Source of the DNA: Roseomonas sp.
GTDB taxonomy: Bacteria > Pseudomonadota > Alphaproteobacteria > Acetobacterales > Acetobacteraceae
Direction of reading: 5' to 3'
Length of the DNA stretch: 6,689 bases
NCBI GenBank assembly: GCA_020249415.1
Contig: JADCFR010000125.1
Coordinates: forward strand, 1 to 6,689
Shown in pieces: positions 4,995 to 6,689 of this stretch. The notes under the pieces are model-generated. The model was not told where the DNA came from. It made no database searches and saw nothing but the letters and a program-made list of their open reading frames with translations. The position numbers were made by a program, and so were the translations under genes. Each line of letters begins with the position of its first letter. Positions within the stretch are counted from its first letter, which is position 1.

Positions 4995-5843
4995 ATGTCG
5001 CAAGTTCAGACGGCCCAATTCGGCGCAACTGCCATCATCATGCGCGTGCTGCGGGCTTCCGCTTCCGACCGCATTGCCCTGACCAGCGCAGGCTGCGCCT
5101 TCTACGCCATGCTGGCGCTATTTCCCGGCATTTTCTTGCTGATTTCGCTCTATGGCATGGTCTTCGACGCGGCGGCGGTGGAACCGCAGCTTGAAGTGCT
5201 GCGCGAATTGGTCCCCGAAGACACATTCGAGATGATCGCAACCCGCGTGCATGATTTGGTTGAAGCGCCCCGCCCGCGCCTTGAATGGAGCGCGATCCTG
5301 AGCGCCGCCATCGCGATCTGGAGTGCCTCGGCCGGCACGCGCGCGACCATCGGCGCGTTGAATATGGCGCATGATGTGGAAGAAACGCGGCCCTTCTTGC
5401 GCTACCATGCGCTGGCGATTGGGCTGACTTTGGCGGCAACCATTGCCGCGGTGATCGCCATTGCGGCGCTGGTCGCCCTGCCCGGCATTCTGGCGCTATT
5501 TGGCCTGCCGGCGCTGCGGGCGCTTTCCTTGCGTGGGCTTTCGCTGCTGACGCTGTTGCTGCTGGTCGGGCTTTCGCTGCTGGCGGTGTATCGGCTGGGG
5601 CCGGCATCACGCCGCCTGCCGATCCGGCGCATCCTGCCCGGTGTTGTCATGGCGACGCTGCTTTGGGCTTTGGGGTCGGCGGCCTTCAGCCTTTATGTCT
5701 CTGACTTCGCGACTTATGACGCCATGTATGGTCCGCTTGGCGCCACGGTTGGCCTGCTGATGTGGTTCTATGTCAGCGTTTATGTCGTGCTGCTGGGCGC
5801 TGAATTGAATGTGGCGCTGGCAAGCCGCGCGGGCGTCTGGTGA
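4995..5843 (+). CDS. YihY/virulence factor BrkB family membrane protein
   Basis: The 282-aa product fits the family length and its six-helix topology: membrane segments at about 32-56, 98-115, 136-166, 180-199, 212-235 and 247-271. The N-terminal region has the family feature of a helix with SAGCAFYAMLALFPG (31-45). The C-terminal signature YGPLGA...LLMWFYVSVYVVLLGAEL (245-271) is very characteristic. The ATG at 4995 follows a purine-rich AAGGGGG stretch with short spacing. Family members are inner-membrane proteins; the name BrkB comes from Bordetella serum resistance, the older label as RNase BN was mistaken, and a transport role is suspected but not shown. It lies between the EF-hand gene and the enolase-superfamily gene, each within about 40 bases. 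Confidence 0.92.
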   Translation: MSQVQTAQFGATAIIMRVLRASASDRIALTSAGCAFYAMLALFPGIFLLISLYGMVFDAAAVEPQLEVLRELVPEDTFEMIATRVHDLVEAPRPRLEWSAILSAAIAIWSASAGTRATIGALNMAHDVEETRPFLRYHALAIGLTLAATIAAVIAIAALVALPGILALFGLPALRALSLRGLSLLTLLLLVGLSLLAVYRLGPASRRLPIRRILPGVVMATLLWALGSAAFSLYVSDFATYDAMYGPLGATVGLLMWFYVSVYVVLLGAELNVALASRAGVW

Positions 5844-5874
5844 CAGCAGCGCAGCGCCGGGCCAGAGTCGCGCC

Positions 5875-5879
5875 GGAGG
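5875..5879 (+). promoter_or_regulatory. Strong ribosome binding site (GGAGG)
   Basis: GGAGG lies six bases before the ATG at 5886. It fixes the start of the enolase-superfamily gene and is the best Shine-Dalgarno sequence in the window. Confidence 0.75.
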
Positions 5880-5885
5880 CCCCGC

Positions 5886-6689
5886 ATGACCCAAACCACC
5901 ATCAGCGCAATTACCGTTCACTGCGTGGATGCGCCGATTGACCCGCCGCTGCGCAATAGCCTGAATGTCATTCCCCGCGCGCCCTTGGTGATTGCGGATG
6001 TCACGACCAGCGATGGCGCCACCGGCACGGCCTATGTCTTTCCCTATACGCGCGCGGCGCTGGGACCAACGGCATCCCTGGCGCGGTCGATTGGCGAGGG
6101 GCTGATTGGGCGGCCCTTGGCGCCGACGTCACTCTGGCGCGAATTGCATGACGGGTTTCGTATCCTGGGCAGCGAAGGCCTGGTGCAGATTGCGCTCTCG
6201 CTCCTGGATATGGCGCTGTGGGATGCGCTTTCGCGTCGCGCTGGCCTGCCGCTTTACGCCATGCTGGGCGCCGAGGCGCGGCCCATGCCCATTTATGCCT
6301 CGCTCCGCGGTTGGGGGCCGGCGATGCTCTCGGAAGAAGCCGGCCAGGCCGTGGCGCGGCTTGGCGCGCGGGCGGTGAAATTCAAGCTTGGCCATGCGCG
6401 GCTGGAAGATGATCTGGCGACAGTGCGCGCGGTGCGCGGCGTGGTCGGCGATGATGTCGCGATCCTCGTGGATTACAATCAGGCGCTGACTCTGCCGGAA
6501 GCCGAGCGCCGTGGCCGAGCGTTGCAGGCGCTTGATGTGCGCTGGCTGGAAGAACCGCTGCCGGTCCAGGATGATGCGGGCATGGCGGCACTTGCCGCGC
6601 GGCTTGATGTCCCGATCCAAGGAGGGGAGAATTGGTGGGGTCCAGCCGGCATGCAGCGCACCTTGGCGGCTGGCGCCTGCGATTTCTGC
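5886..6689 (+). CDS. Mandelate racemase/muconate lactonizing enzyme family protein (enolase superfamily), 3' end cut by window
   Basis: 268 residues are visible and the frame is still open at the last base. The N-terminal capping domain covers about 1-125, and the beta-barrel begins after it. The barrel shows the superfamily's catalytic Lys-x-Lys pair at K165/K167 (VKFKLG). The three metal ligands are D196 (VDYNQA), E222 (LEEPL) and E248 (GGEN). The KxK motif with the D...NQ pattern points to the mandelate racemase subgroup, whose members abstract a proton next to a carboxylate and act as racemases or sugar-acid dehydratases using Mg2+. The His-Asp dyad that would complete this assignment lies beyond the window, so the substrate cannot be named. 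It follows the YihY-like gene by 42 bases and could be co-transcribed. Confidence 0.9.
   Translation, partial: MTQTTISAITVHCVDAPIDPPLRNSLNVIPRAPLVIADVTTSDGATGTAYVFPYTRAALGPTASLARSIGEGLIGRPLAPTSLWRELHDGFRILGSEGLVQIALSLLDMALWDALSRRAGLPLYAMLGAEARPMPIYASLRGWGPAMLSEEAGQAVARLGARAVKFKLGHARLEDDLATVRAVRGVVGDDVAILVDYNQALTLPEAERRGRALQALDVRWLEEPLPVQDDAGMAALAARLDVPIQGGENWWGPAGMQRTLAAGACDFC

Noticed and set aside
4490..4996. 168-aa minus-strand open frame opposite the EF-hand gene
   Set aside because: The plus strand encodes a perfect EF-hand loop; the minus frame has no motif and overlaps the 3' end of rlmM.

Overview
The window looks like chromosomal DNA of a GC-rich alphaproteobacterium. Codon use, protein style and gene content fit the Acetobacteraceae/Rhodospirillales, but this placement is an inference from style; there is no rRNA or other phylogenetic marker here. 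Eight protein genes can be supported, two of them cut by the window edges. I see no CRISPR array, tRNA, rRNA, transposase gene or phage gene.

Left part (1-1830, + strand): the 3' part of a large hybrid sensor histidine kinase. The first visible residues are the photochemical core of a LOV (flavin blue-light) domain, followed by a coiled linker, HisKA, HATPase_c, a receiver and a C-terminal Hpt domain. The protein can therefore be read as a light-input phosphorelay. No partner response regulator lies in the window.

Middle part (1831-2157): about 330 bases without a gene but dense in structure. It holds three copies of an 11-base motif CTAGTGGTNCG, a perfect 9-bp GC-rich hairpin, and a roughly 125-nt nested inverted repeat that folds better as + strand RNA. 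This is the least explained DNA in the window. Next, on the minus strand (2158-2820), lies an outer-membrane beta-barrel with a signal peptide and a C-terminal His-x-Ser...Glu pattern like the lipid A deacylase PagL.

Right part (2945 to the end, all + strand): a divergent intergenic region leads into a run of closely spaced genes. They are a 93-aa membrane hairpin protein, a DUF423/YgdD membrane protein, an RlmM-like 23S rRNA ribose 2'-O-methyltransferase overlapping ygdD by 4 nt, a small single EF-hand protein, a YihY/BrkB-family membrane protein, and the N-terminal 268 residues of an enolase-superfamily enzyme of the mandelate racemase type, which runs off the right edge. The ygdD-rlmM pair also occurs in Escherichia coli, so this core looks like old conserved synteny rather than accessory DNA. 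A hairpin after rlmM may divide the run into two transcription units.

No clearly new multi-gene system is visible. The points most worth a second look are the LOV phosphorelay kinase with a substituted H-box proline, and the repeat-rich intergenic element behind it.
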